Of a DNA stretch of 21,849 nucleotides, positions 14,939 to 21,849 are shown one piece after another. Origin of the DNA: Thiobacillus sp. GTDB taxonomy: Bacteria > Pseudomonadota > Gammaproteobacteria > Burkholderiales > Thiobacillaceae. The position numbers were made by a program, and so were the translations under genes. Each line of letters begins with the position of its first letter. Position 1 is the stretch's first letter. Below the pieces are notes generated by a model that did not search any database, had not been told where the DNA came from, and was given only the letters and a program-made list of their open reading frames with translations. The stretch is taken from NCBI GenBank assembly GCA_024710445.1, contig JANJUT010000220.1, positions 1-21,849 on the forward strand, in the 5' to 3' direction.

Positions 14939-16084
14939 TCAGGCGGTTCGTGCGGCAAGCCGCCACAGCGACGTGACTTCGGCGGCGCGCGCAGCATGCA
15001 GCGGATCGGTGGCGTCGGCCGCGCGGGGATGCGTGGGCTTGGTGTCCATCCGCGCCACCACGTCCAGCCCGGCTGCATCGAACGCAGCCAGCAACCACTC
15101 GCGCGAGCGCAGGCCCAGGTGTTCGGCCAGGTCCGACAGGATCAGCCAGCCTTCGCCGCCGGGTTCCAGATGCGCCGCCAGTCCGTTCAGAAAGCCCAGC
15201 AGCATGCGGCTGTCCGGATCGTAGATCGCGTGTTCGAGCGGCGAATTGGCGCGTGCAGGCACCCACGGCGGATTGCAGACGATGAGCGGTGCGCGGCCTT
15301 CGGGAAACAGGTTGGCTTCGACCACATCGACCCGGCCTTTCAGTCCGAGCCGGGCGATATTCTGGCGCGCGCATGCCAGGGCGCGCGGGTCCTGATCGGT
15401 GGCGATGACGTGCTTGACGCCACGGTGGGCCAGCACCGCAGCCAGCACGCCGGAGCCCGTGCCGATATCGAAGGCAAGCTTCGAGGTCGGCAATGGCGCA
15501 GCGTTCACCAGTCCGACATATTCGCCGCGTACTGGTGAGAATACGCCGTAATGCGGGTGGATGCGGCCCTCGAGCGCCGTGACTTCCACGCCTTTCTTGC
15601 GCCATTCGTGCGCACCGATGACGCCGAGCAACTCGCGCAGCGACACGATCGAGGCCTCCTCACCCGGCCCATAGGCTTCAGCGCAGGCTTCTTTGACGTT
15701 CGGCGCGCGCCGCAGCGGGATGCTGTAGTCCGCATCCAGTGGCAGCAGCAGCATCCCCAGCGTGCGGGCGCGTTGCGACTGCGCCTGACGATGAAAATTG
15801 AAGGCTTCGGCCGGCGAGGTCGCCGCCTTGCGCGGTTTGCGGTCGATGCGGCGGGCCATGGCCTGCAGCAGCTGACGCGCATTCTGGAAATCGCCGCGCC
15901 ACAGCAACGCCGTGCCTTCGCTGGCCAGCCGGTAAGCCGCATCCGCCGCGAGCTGATCATTGACGACCATCACGCGCCTGGGCGCAGGGGCGCCGCCCTC
16001 GGCACGCCAGCGGGCCGAGTGGTCCGTGTCTGCTTCGGTCCAGTTCACAACAGGGTTGATCGCGTCAGGCACCAGGAATACCAC
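14939..16084 (-). CDS. Class I SAM-dependent methyltransferase (PrmB/HemK-like, NPPW motif), substrate unknown
   Basis: The protein is up to 381 residues. The C-terminal half is a methyltransferase domain: AFDIGTGSGVLAAVLAHRG (204-222, motif I), an acidic residue in VIATDQDP, and VCNPPWVPA with NPPW at 271-274, the motif IV of enzymes that methylate planar nitrogens (glutamine, adenine or guanine N). The N-terminal ~190 residues form a separate domain with LEGRIHPHYGVFSPVRGEYVGLV, reminiscent of RsmC/RlmG-like or HemK-type proteins. The true target (protein or RNA) is not clear. The frame starts with GTG at 16084 without a clear ribosome binding site; a second GTG 12 bp downstream is also possible. 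The palindrome at 16122-16143 lies just upstream, and metK follows after 35 bp. Confidence 0.8.
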   Translation of the reverse strand: MVFLVPDAINPVVNWTEADTDHSARWRAEGGAPAPRRVMVVNDQLAADAAYRLASEGTALLWRGDFQNARQLLQAMARRIDRKPRKAATSPAEAFNFHRQAQSQRARTLGMLLLPLDADYSIPLRRAPNVKEACAEAYGPGEEASIVSLRELLGVIGAHEWRKKGVEVTALEGRIHPHYGVFSPVRGEYVGLVNAAPLPTSKLAFDIGTGSGVLAAVLAHRGVKHVIATDQDPRALACARQNIARLGLKGRVDVVEANLFPEGRAPLIVCNPPWVPARANSPLEHAIYDPDSRMLLGFLNGLAAHLEPGGEGWLILSDLAEHLGLRSREWLLAAFDAAGLDVVARMDTKPTHPRAADATDPLHAARAAEVTSLWRLAARTA

Positions 16085-16121
16085 TTAGAGAAATTGCGGT
16101 TGATCAACAGGCCTGAGAACA

Positions 16122-16143
16122 GTTTCACCGCATGCGGCGAAAC
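16122..16143. promoter_or_regulatory. Operator-like palindrome upstream of the methyltransferase-metK operon
   Basis: GTTTC, one base, CCGCATGCGG, one base, GAAAC form a 22-bp near-perfect palindrome (one non-pairing position per arm). It lies 38 bp upstream of the methyltransferase start and 22 bp past the stop of the pteridine reductase gene. No U-run follows on the minus strand. It could bind a dimeric repressor controlling SAM supply, or be a weak terminator of the gene before it. Confidence 0.45.
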
Positions 16144-16164
16144 CATTTTCAGGCGGATAAGACT

Positions 16165-16905
16165 TCAAAGCTTCGCGCTGCGCCCGCCATCCACCGCCAG
16201 CACCTGCCCGGTCACGAAGTGCGTGTCCATGGCAAAAAAGCGCACGGCAAGGGCAATGTCAGTGGGGTCGCCGGCGCGCTTGAGCATGGTGTGCGAGATG
16301 ATGCGCTGGCGTGACACCTCGTCGAAATTGGCATCGTCTTCCGGCCACATGATCGGCCCCGGCGCGACGGCGTTGACCCGCACCTCGGGCGCCAGTTCAC
16401 GCGCCAGTGATTTGGTGAGTCCCACCAGCCCGGCCTTGGCGATGGAATAGACGACATAGCTTTTCAACGGCCGGTCAGCGTGAATGTCGGTGATGTTGAT
16501 GATGCAGCCACGGCGTTTTTTAAGCTCGGGGGCGGCGGCCTGCGACAGGAACAGCGGCGCCTTGAGGTTGCTGCCCATCAGGTCGATCCAGTCCTTTTCG
16601 GCGATGGTGCCGACCGGCGTGGGGTAAAAGCTCGATGCATTGTTGAGCAGCACATCCAGCCCGCCAAAGGTGGCGACGGTCTTGTGGATCAGGCTGGGCA
16701 GGCCGCCGATATCGAGCAGATCGGCCTGGATCAGCGCCACCGAGTCGGCACGAATGGCATTCAATTCGTCCTGCAATGCGCGCGCCTCGGTCGCCGAACT
16801 GCGGTAATGGATCATCAGGTTGGCGCCGGCTCCGTGCAGCAGACGTGCCGAGGCCGCGCCCACGCGTTTTGCGCCACCGGTAATCAACGCTGTTTTGCCA
16901 TGCAT
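16165..16905 (-). CDS. Pteridine reductase (SDR family, PTR1/FolM-like)
   Basis: The 246-residue short-chain dehydrogenase has TGGAKRVG at residues 9-16, the NADPH-binding arginine-containing loop typical of pteridine reductases, HYRSS after the second strand (favouring NADPH), NNASSFYP near 88, and the active site Asp140, Tyr153, Lys157. Asp in place of the usual SDR serine, 13 residues before the Tyr, is the known hallmark of PTR1. The enzyme reduces biopterin/folate-type pteridines using NADPH in the cytoplasm. It is divergent from the MidA-family gene with 57 bp between the starts. A role in tetrahydromonapterin or folate supply is likely, but the exact substrate is not shown by sequence. 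Confidence 0.88.
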   Translation of the reverse strand: MHGKTALITGGAKRVGAASARLLHGAGANLMIHYRSSATEARALQDELNAIRADSVALIQADLLDIGGLPSLIHKTVATFGGLDVLLNNASSFYPTPVGTIAEKDWIDLMGSNLKAPLFLSQAAAPELKKRRGCIINITDIHADRPLKSYVVYSIAKAGLVGLTKSLARELAPEVRVNAVAPGPIMWPEDDANFDEVSRQRIISHTMLKRAGDPTDIALAVRFFAMDTHFVTGQVLAVDGGRSAKL

Positions 16906-16962
16906 CGGGATTCGCCCTTAATATTCCTGGAACTCCGCATTATCCATGAAGTCATCCACCGC

Positions 16963-18108
16963 ATGCTGCCACCCCCCTCCCCCGATGCCCTCGCCCACAG
17001 CCAGCGCGTCGTCAAGCATCTCCAGGAACAGATTCAACACGCGGGCGGCTGGATATCGTTTGCGCACTACATGGAAGCCGCACTCTATGCGCCCGGCCTG
17101 GGTTACTACGCGGCGGGCGCAACCAAGCTGGGCGCGGCAGGCGACTTTGTGACCGCACCCGAAATGACGTCGCTGGTCGGCCGCACGCTGGCCCGGGCCA
17201 TTGCGCCGGTCCTGCAGCAAACCGGCGGCGAAGTGCTGGAACTGGGCGCCGGCAGCGGCCGGCTGGCGGTGGATGTGCTGGGCGAACTGGAACGGCTCGA
17301 CGCCCTGCCCGCTCGCTACAGCATCCTGGAAGTGAGCGCTGACCTGCGCAAGCGTCAGCAGGACACCGTGGCGCGCGAGCTGCCGCACCTGGCTGACCGG
17401 GTGCACTGGCTGGAGATCCTGCCCGAACATTTCAGCGGGGTCATCCTCGGCAACGAGGTGCTCGATGCACTGCCGGTGGAATGGATTCACTGGACCGAAT
17501 CCGGACCAACGGTGCGTGGCGTGAGACAGGAAGGCGAAGCGTTCGCATGGCAGGACCGCCCGATCACCGACCCCCTGCTACGCGCCCGCGCCGAAGCCCT
17601 GGCCCTGGCGCCGGGCTACCTCTCCGAGATCAACCTGGCGGCCGACGGGCTCATCGCCACGCTCGCGCAATGCCTGGATCGTGGCCTGATCCTTTTGATC
17701 GACTATGGATTCGGCGAGAGTGAGTACTACCATCCGCAGCGCCACATGGGCACGCTACGCGCACATTACCGCCATCATGCACTGGACGATCCGTTCTATT
17801 TTCCGGGACTGTGCGATCTCACCGCGCACGTCGATTTCAGCGCGGCGGCCCGGGCAGGCGCTGCTGCGGGACTGGATCTGGCAGGCTATACCAGCCAGGC
17901 GAACTTCCTGCTCAATGCCGGACTGACCGAATTGCTGATGCAGGTTTCACCCAGCGACGCAGCCGCCTATCTGCCACAGAGCAATGCGGTGCAGCGGCTG
18001 GTTTCACCCGCCGAAATGGGCGACCTGTTCAAGGTAATGGCGTTTTCCAAGGGGGACATTGCGCCGCTGGCCGCGTTTATGCGCGGCGACCGCAGCCACA
18101 ATTTATAA
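16963..18108 (+). CDS. MidA/NDUFAF7 (DUF185) family SAM-dependent methyltransferase
   Basis: The 381-residue protein matches the family whose mitochondrial member NDUFAF7 dimethylates an arginine of complex I. ISFAHYMEAALYAPGLGYYA (31-50) is the diagnostic N-terminal block, GDFVTAPEMTSLVGR follows, SAM motif I is LELGAGSGRL at 92-101, and GNEVLDALPVE, LLIDYGFGESEYYHPQR and GTLRAHYRHHALDDPF complete the signature. Bacterial targets are not established. The frame is open far upstream, antisense to the pteridine reductase, but the ATG at 16963 gives the family's N-terminus (MLPPPSPDALAHSQ). No clear Shine-Dalgarno sequence precedes it. It is convergent with corC, with 10 bp between stops. Confidence 0.9.
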   Translation: MLPPPSPDALAHSQRVVKHLQEQIQHAGGWISFAHYMEAALYAPGLGYYAAGATKLGAAGDFVTAPEMTSLVGRTLARAIAPVLQQTGGEVLELGAGSGRLAVDVLGELERLDALPARYSILEVSADLRKRQQDTVARELPHLADRVHWLEILPEHFSGVILGNEVLDALPVEWIHWTESGPTVRGVRQEGEAFAWQDRPITDPLLRARAEALALAPGYLSEINLAADGLIATLAQCLDRGLILLIDYGFGESEYYHPQRHMGTLRAHYRHHALDDPFYFPGLCDLTAHVDFSAAARAGAAAGLDLAGYTSQANFLLNAGLTELLMQVSPSDAAAYLPQSNAVQRLVSPAEMGDLFKVMAFSKGDIAPLAAFMRGDRSHNL

Positions 18109-18118
18109 AGCCGCCGGG

Positions 18119-18955
18119 CTACTGCGCGTCCGGCTCGGCGTGCAGGCGCGACACCCGTACTGCGAGCAAACGACGGCTGTCGGCGCGCAACACGCTGAAG
18201 ATGAAGCCATCGAAGGTGACGGTTTCACCGCGCTTGGGCAGGTGGCCGAAGCGCGAGACGACGAGTCCGCCGACGGTATCGAATTCCTCGTCGGAGAATT
18301 GCGTACCCAGCGTCGCGTTGAAATCCTCGATTTCGGTACTGGCCTTGATGCGGAACACGCCTTCGCTCTCGGCGATGATGTTGTCCTCGGTTTCGTCGAA
18401 GTCGTATTCGTCCTCGATGTCGCCGACGATCTGCTCGAGCACATCCTCAATCGTCACCAGCCCGGCCACGCCGCCGTATTCGTTGACGACGATGGCGATG
18501 TGGTTGCGGTTGGAGCGGAACTCCTTCAGCAGCACATTGAGGCGCTTCGACTCGGGAATGAACACGGCAGGACGCAGCATGCCGCGAATGTCGGCATCGG
18601 ATTCGGCGTAATGCCGCAGCAGATCCTTGGCCAGCAGAATGCCGATGATGTCGTCGCGGTCCTTGTCGATGACCGGAAAGCGCGAGTGCGCGGTTTCGAT
18701 GACTCGGGGAATGAACACTTCGGGCGCATCGTTGATGTCAACGACATCCATCTGCGCACGCGGGATCATGATTTCGCCGACCCGCATTTCGGACACCTGC
18801 AGCACGCCTTCGATCATCGCCAGCGCGTCGGCATCCATCAGGCTGTTTTCGTAAGCGCCGTGCAGCAATTCGATCAGCTGTTCACGGTCTTCAGGTTCGC
18901 GCATCAACCAGTGGGAGATGCGCTCGAGCAAGCTCGGTTTACTGTCAGACTCCAT
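18119..18955 (-). CDS. corC: CorC/YbeX-type protein with CBS pair and CorC_HlyC domain
   Basis: The 278-residue protein lacks the DUF21 membrane domain of larger relatives and is soluble, like E. coli CorC/YbeX. Order: N-terminal helical region (LLERISHWL), MRVGEIMIPRAQMDVV starting the first CBS motif near residue 57, a second CBS ending VVNEYGGVAGLVTIEDVLEQIVGDIEDEYD, and a C-terminal CorC_HlyC (transporter-associated) domain starting near EFDTVGGLV. Such proteins bind adenine nucleotides and are linked to Mg2+/Co2+ efflux and to ribosome maturation. The gene sits 6 bp after ybeY in the common miaB-phoH-ybeY-corC cluster. The apolipoprotein N-acyltransferase gene (lnt) often found next is not here: a convergent gene follows. 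Confidence 0.93.
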   Translation of the reverse strand: MESDSKPSLLERISHWLMREPEDREQLIELLHGAYENSLMDADALAMIEGVLQVSEMRVGEIMIPRAQMDVVDINDAPEVFIPRVIETAHSRFPVIDKDRDDIIGILLAKDLLRHYAESDADIRGMLRPAVFIPESKRLNVLLKEFRSNRNHIAIVVNEYGGVAGLVTIEDVLEQIVGDIEDEYDFDETEDNIIAESEGVFRIKASTEIEDFNATLGTQFSDEEFDTVGGLVVSRFGHLPKRGETVTFDGFIFSVLRADSRRLLAVRVSRLHAEPDAQ

Positions 18956-18961
18956 TTTGTA

Positions 18962-19414
18962 TCAGGAAGTATAAGGATTGGGGATACGGAAGCGCCTCAG
19001 TATAGCGGTTTCGCGTGTTTCCATGATGTCGGCGTCCGCCGGCACGATGTGATCGTAGCCCTGCAGATGCAACACACCATGAATGGTCATGTGGGCGTAA
19101 TGGTCCTTCAGCGGTTTGCCCTGTTCGCGCGCTTCGCGCTCGACGACCGGCGCACAGATCACCACATCGCCGCCGAGTACATCGGGCTCTATCTCACCGT
19201 ATTCAAAGGTCAGCACGTTGGGCACATAGTCCTTGCGGCGGTAATCATTGTTGAGCGCCTGGGCTTCTTCGGCGTCAACGATGCGCACCGTGATCTCTGC
19301 GTTGTTTTCCAGCGCGGCGGCCACCCAGCGGCGGACCTGGGCGCGGCTGGGCAGATCGTCCGCTGCGCTGGCAAACTGCACCGCCAGCCGCAACCCGGAC
19401 TCAGGACTTGCCAT
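18962..19414 (-). CDS. ybeY: Endoribonuclease YbeY (rRNA maturation, ribosome quality control)
   Basis: YbeY is a zinc-dependent single-strand endoribonuclease needed for 16S rRNA 3'-end maturation. The 150-residue protein carries HGVLHLQGYDH (residues 112-122) with the three zinc histidines at 112, 116 and 122, and YVPNVLTFEYGE, the family's conserved T-F block. The open frame extends further upstream, but the ATG at 19414 is selected because it gives the usual ~150-residue length; it overlaps the end of the phoH gene by 14 bp, suggesting coupled translation. corC follows after 6 bp. Confidence 0.95.
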   Translation of the reverse strand: MASPESGLRLAVQFASAADDLPSRAQVRRWVAAALENNAEITVRIVDAEEAQALNNDYRRKDYVPNVLTFEYGEIEPDVLGGDVVICAPVVEREAREQGKPLKDHYAHMTIHGVLHLQGYDHIVPADADIMETRETAILRRFRIPNPYTS

Positions 19415-20363
19415 GCGTTTCCGTTTCCGCGCGGCGCGCGGCATAGGCATCGACGATGCGGCCGACCAGCGGATGGCGCACCACGTCCTCGGACAGGAAA
19501 TGGGTGAAGGCAATACCGCGCACGTCGGACAACACGTCGGCGGCGTCAAGCAGGCCGGACTTGATGTGCTTGGGCAGGTCGATCTGGGTCGGGTCGCCGG
19601 TGACCACGGCACGTGCACCGAAGCCAATCCGCGTCAGAAACATCTGCATCTGCTCGGGCGTGGTGTTCTGCGCCTCATCGAGAATGATGAAAGCATGGTT
19701 GAGCGTGCGGCCGCGCATGAAGGCCAGCGGCGCGACTTCGATCGAGTGGCGCTCGATCAGCCGTGTCACCTTGTCGAAGCCCATCAGGTCGTACAGCGCA
19801 TCGTAAAGCGGGCGCAAATAGGGATCGACCTTCTGCGTCAGGTCCCCCGGCAGGAAACCCAGCCGCTCGCCCGCTTCCACCGCCGGGCGCGTCAGCACGA
19901 TGCGCTTGACCTGCTCGCGCTCCAGCGCGTCGACCGCGCACGCCACCGCCAGATAGGTCTTGCCGGTGCCGGCCGGGCCGACGCCGAAGGTGATGTCGTG
20001 GCTGCGGATCTGCTCGCTGTATTCGCCCTGACGCGGCGTGCGCGCGCGCAGGTCGGCGCGGCGGGTGCGCAGTTCCGGTCCTTCGGCATCGGCGCGGCCG
20101 CGCGTGAGTTCGACCAGGCCCAACTGGATATCATCGAGGCTCAGTTCGTCATGCGCGCGATTGTAGAAATGCTCGATCGCCTGCGCGCCCTTTTCCGCCT
20201 GTGCCGAGTCGCCGCTGAAGCGAAAGCTCGCGCCGCGACGACCGATGGTCACGTCGAACGCCGCTTCGATCTGACGCAGGTTTTCGTCCATCGGGCCGCA
20301 CAGGTTGGCGAGCCGCCGGTTGTCTTCCGGCGCAAGTCTCAATTCGACGATATCGGTTTTCAA
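19401..20363 (-). CDS. ybeZ: PhoH-family ATPase (YbeZ)
   Basis: The 320-residue protein has an N-terminal KH-like region (about 10-85), the P-loop GPAGTGKT at 129-136, the Walker B block [11 protein letters not shown], and [14 protein letters not shown], all characteristic of PhoH/YbeZ, an ATPase with RNA-helicase-like features that partners with YbeY. It begins with TTG at 20363, overlapping the TGA of miaB by four bases (TTGA). The resulting N-terminus ([32 protein letters not shown]) matches family members, so the unusual start is probably real. Cytoplasmic. It overlaps ybeY by 14 bp. Confidence 0.95.
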   Translation of the reverse strand: MKTDIVELRLAPEDNRRLANLCGPMDENLRQIEAAFDVTIGRRGASFRFSGDSAQAEKGAQAIEHFYNRAHDELSLDDIQLGLVELTRGRADAEGPELRTRRADLRARTPRQGEYSEQIRSHDITFGVGPAGTGKTYLAVACAVDALEREQVKRIVLTRPAVEAGERLGFLPGDLTQKVDPYLRPLYDALYDLMGFDKVTRLIERHSIEVAPLAFMRGRTLNHAFIILDEAQNTTPEQMQMFLTRIGFGARAVVTGDPTQIDLPKHIKSGLLDAADVLSDVRGIAFTHFLSEDVVRHPLVGRIVDAYAARRAETETHGKS

Positions 20364-21700
20364 ACGAGCACGCTTTCGTGAATGGCAATTTCACCGCGCA
20401 AGCTGTGCGGCAGCGCCTGAGTAACCGTGACCTCAACAAACTGTCCGATCAGGCGCGGCTGCCCGGCGAAATTGACGATGCGATTGTTGTCGGTGCGGCC
20501 GGCAAGTTCTTCGACATTCTTGCGGGCATGGCACTCGACCAGTACGCGCTGCACGGTGCCGACCATGGCCTGGTTCACCCGCTGCGCCTGGGCTTCGATC
20601 TGTGCCTGCAGTTTCGTCAGCCGCCGCGATTTCAGCTCGGGGCTCACATCATCCGGATAATCGGACGCCGGGGTGCCCGGGCGCTTGCTGTAGATAAAGG
20701 AGAAGCTGGCATCGAAATCGAGTTCCTCGATCAGCTTCATCGTCGCCCCGAAATCGGCCTCGGTCTCGCCGGGAAAACCGATGATGAAGTCTGATGACAA
20801 ACACAGATCGGGGCGTTGCTCACGCAGGCGCCGAATGATGGATTTGAATTCGAGAATGGTGTGGCCGCGCTTCATCGCTGCCAGCACGCGATCGGAACCC
20901 GACTGTACCGGCAGATGCAGATGCGACACCAGCTTGGGCAGCTTGCCGTAGCACTCGATCAGCCGCTGCGTCATCTCGCGCGGGTGGCTGGTGGTGTAGC
21001 GGATGCGCTCGATGCCGGCAATCTCGTGCACCATCTCCAGCAGAAAGGCGAAATCGACAGTGCCGCCGTCGTGCGCCGTGCCCTGGTAGGCGTTGACGTT
21101 CTGCCCCAGCAGCGTGACTTCCTTGACCCCGCTATTTGCCAGACCAACAATCTCGGCGATCACGTCGTCGAACGGCCGCGAGAACTCCTCGCCGCGCGTG
21201 TAGGGCACCACGCAGAACGTGCAGTATTTGGAGCAGCCTTCCATGATCGACACGAAGGCCGAAGCGCCCTCGACCCGCGCCGGCGGCAGGTGGTCGAACT
21301 TCTCGATTTCGGGAAAGCTGATGTCGACCTGGGCGCGCCCGGTGGCGCGTTTCTTCGCGATCAGCTCGGGCAGGCGGTGCAGGGTCTGCGGGCCGAACAC
21401 CACGTCGACGAAGGGTGCACGCGACACAATCGCTGCGCCTTCCTGCGACGCCACGCAGCCGCCAACGCCGATGATGAGGTTGGGGTTGGCCTGCTTCAGG
21501 TGACGCACCCGGCCCAGATCGTGGAACACCTTCTCCTGTGCCTTCTCGCGCACCGAACAGGTGTTGAACAGGATCACATCGGCATCGTCCGGTGTATCGG
21601 TCGGGGTCAGGCCTTCGGCCACGTTGAGCACATCGGCCATCTTGTCCGAATCGTACTCGTTCATCTGACAGCCGAAGGTTTTGATGTAGATTTTTTTCAT
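20360..21700 (-). CDS. miaB: tRNA-2-methylthio-N6-dimethylallyladenosine synthase
   Basis: MiaB adds a methylthio group to i6A37 of tRNAs reading UNN codons, using two [4Fe-4S] clusters and SAM. The 446-residue protein has the N-terminal UPF0004 cysteines 11, 48 and 82 ([36 protein letters not shown]), the radical-SAM triad Cys156, 160, 163 in [19 protein letters not shown], and a C-terminal TRAM domain. The frame extends 33 codons upstream, but the ATG at 21700 gives the universal [14 protein letters not shown] start. It is the first protein gene of the cluster, 72 bp after the tRNA-Met 3' end, and may be transcribed with it. Confidence 0.97.
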   Translation of the reverse strand: MKKIYIKTFGCQMNEYDSDKMADVLNVAEGLTPTDTPDDADVILFNTCSVREKAQEKVFHDLGRVRHLKQANPNLIIGVGGCVASQEGAAIVSRAPFVDVVFGPQTLHRLPELIAKKRATGRAQVDISFPEIEKFDHLPPARVEGASAFVSIMEGCSKYCTFCVVPYTRGEEFSRPFDDVIAEIVGLANSGVKEVTLLGQNVNAYQGTAHDGGTVDFAFLLEMVHEIAGIERIRYTTSHPREMTQRLIECYGKLPKLVSHLHLPVQSGSDRVLAAMKRGHTILEFKSIIRRLREQRPDLCLSSDFIIGFPGETEADFGATMKLIEELDFDASFSFIYSKRPGTPASDYPDDVSPELKSRRLTKLQAQIEAQAQRVNQAMVGTVQRVLVECHARKNVEELAGRTDNNRIVNFAGQPRLIGQFVEVTVTQALPHSLRGEIAIHESVLV

Positions 21701-21772
21701 GTGCCGGAACAGTGAATAAACTGGGGGCTGGAATTTCGCCGCCTGTAGCATCAGGGGCAACGAAATGGAAAC

Positions 21773-21849
21773 TGGTGGTGATGAGTGGACTTGAACCACC
21801 GACCCCCGGATTATGAATCCGATGCTCTAACCGACTGAGCTACATCACC
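21773..21849 (-). tRNA. tRNA-Met (elongator), anticodon CAT, CCA encoded
   Basis: The minus strand folds into a full 77-nt cloverleaf including an encoded 3' CCA: acceptor GGTGATG/CATCACC with discriminator A, D arm GCTC...GAGC, anticodon stem TCGGA/TCCGG with loop TTCATAA (anticodon CAT), variable loop, and T arm with the GGTTCAAGTCC core. The initiator is excluded because position 1-72 is a normal G-C pair. tRNA-Ile2 is less likely because positions 4 and 5 are G and A rather than the C-C used by TilS. The 5' end lies on the last base of the window. Confidence 0.9.

Noticed and set aside
16480..16962. Long N-terminal extension of the MidA-family protein
   Set aside because: It is antisense to the conserved pteridine reductase, and the family's N-terminus begins near the ATG at 16963.
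21773..21849. tRNA-Ile2 (CAT anticodon modified to lysidine)
   Set aside because: Acceptor positions 4-5 are G and A, not the C-C pairs favoured by TilS; the body fits elongator tRNA-Met.

Overview
The window looks like chromosomal DNA from a GC-rich (about 65%) betaproteobacterium, probably of the Nitrosomonadales/Thiobacillus type. This is inferred from the housekeeping neighbourhoods (TPP-riboswitch thiC divergent from pcm-like/rhodanese/tolC/waaA; tRNA-Met/miaB/phoH/ybeY/corC; pteridine reductase next to a MidA-family methyltransferase), not from a marker-gene comparison. No phage genes, transposase or CRISPR array were seen.

Layout. Positions 1-831 (minus strand) hold a thiC promoter, a TPP riboswitch, a leader of five tandem hairpins and the first ~135 codons of thiC. 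ThiC homology stops at about position 136, where it is joined out of frame to a fragment of an acyl-CoA carboxylase biotin-carboxylase subunit that runs off the window. Positions 873-3715 (plus) hold pcm-like, rhodanese, a TolC-type outer-membrane factor and a DUF454 membrane protein, convergent with waaA (3725-4987, minus). A UDP-glucuronate 4-epimerase-like gene follows (5052-6059), then an AT-richer orphan gene (6097-6633) ending in a long imperfect hairpin. Next come a 14-TM-type MFS exporter, a macrodomain protein, and a two-TM membrane protein translationally coupled to a cytoplasmic molybdopterin oxidoreductase (8845-11876).

The 11.9-13.4 kb region is gene-poor. It has a duplicated upstream segment whose second copy adjoins a near-consensus sigma-54 promoter for a bactofilin gene, a 168-bp palindromic element that supplies the bactofilin stop codon, a C12 tract inside a hairpin, a second strong hairpin, and a small ribbon-helix-helix-like gene. 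The rest is housekeeping: methyltransferase-metK (minus, with an operator-like palindrome upstream), pteridine reductase (minus) divergent from a MidA-family methyltransferase (plus), and the minus-strand cluster tRNA-Met/miaB/phoH/ybeY/corC with overlapping or near-touching genes.

The most striking item is the thiC leader. The 3' edge of the TPP aptamer is also the 5' strand of the first of five GAGGC/GCCTC hairpins. The 3' strand of each hairpin can pair with the 5' strand of the next, and the last 3' strand can pair with the thiC ribosome binding site. This suggests, as a hypothesis, a domino-like relay that carries TPP occupancy about 150 nt to the RBS.
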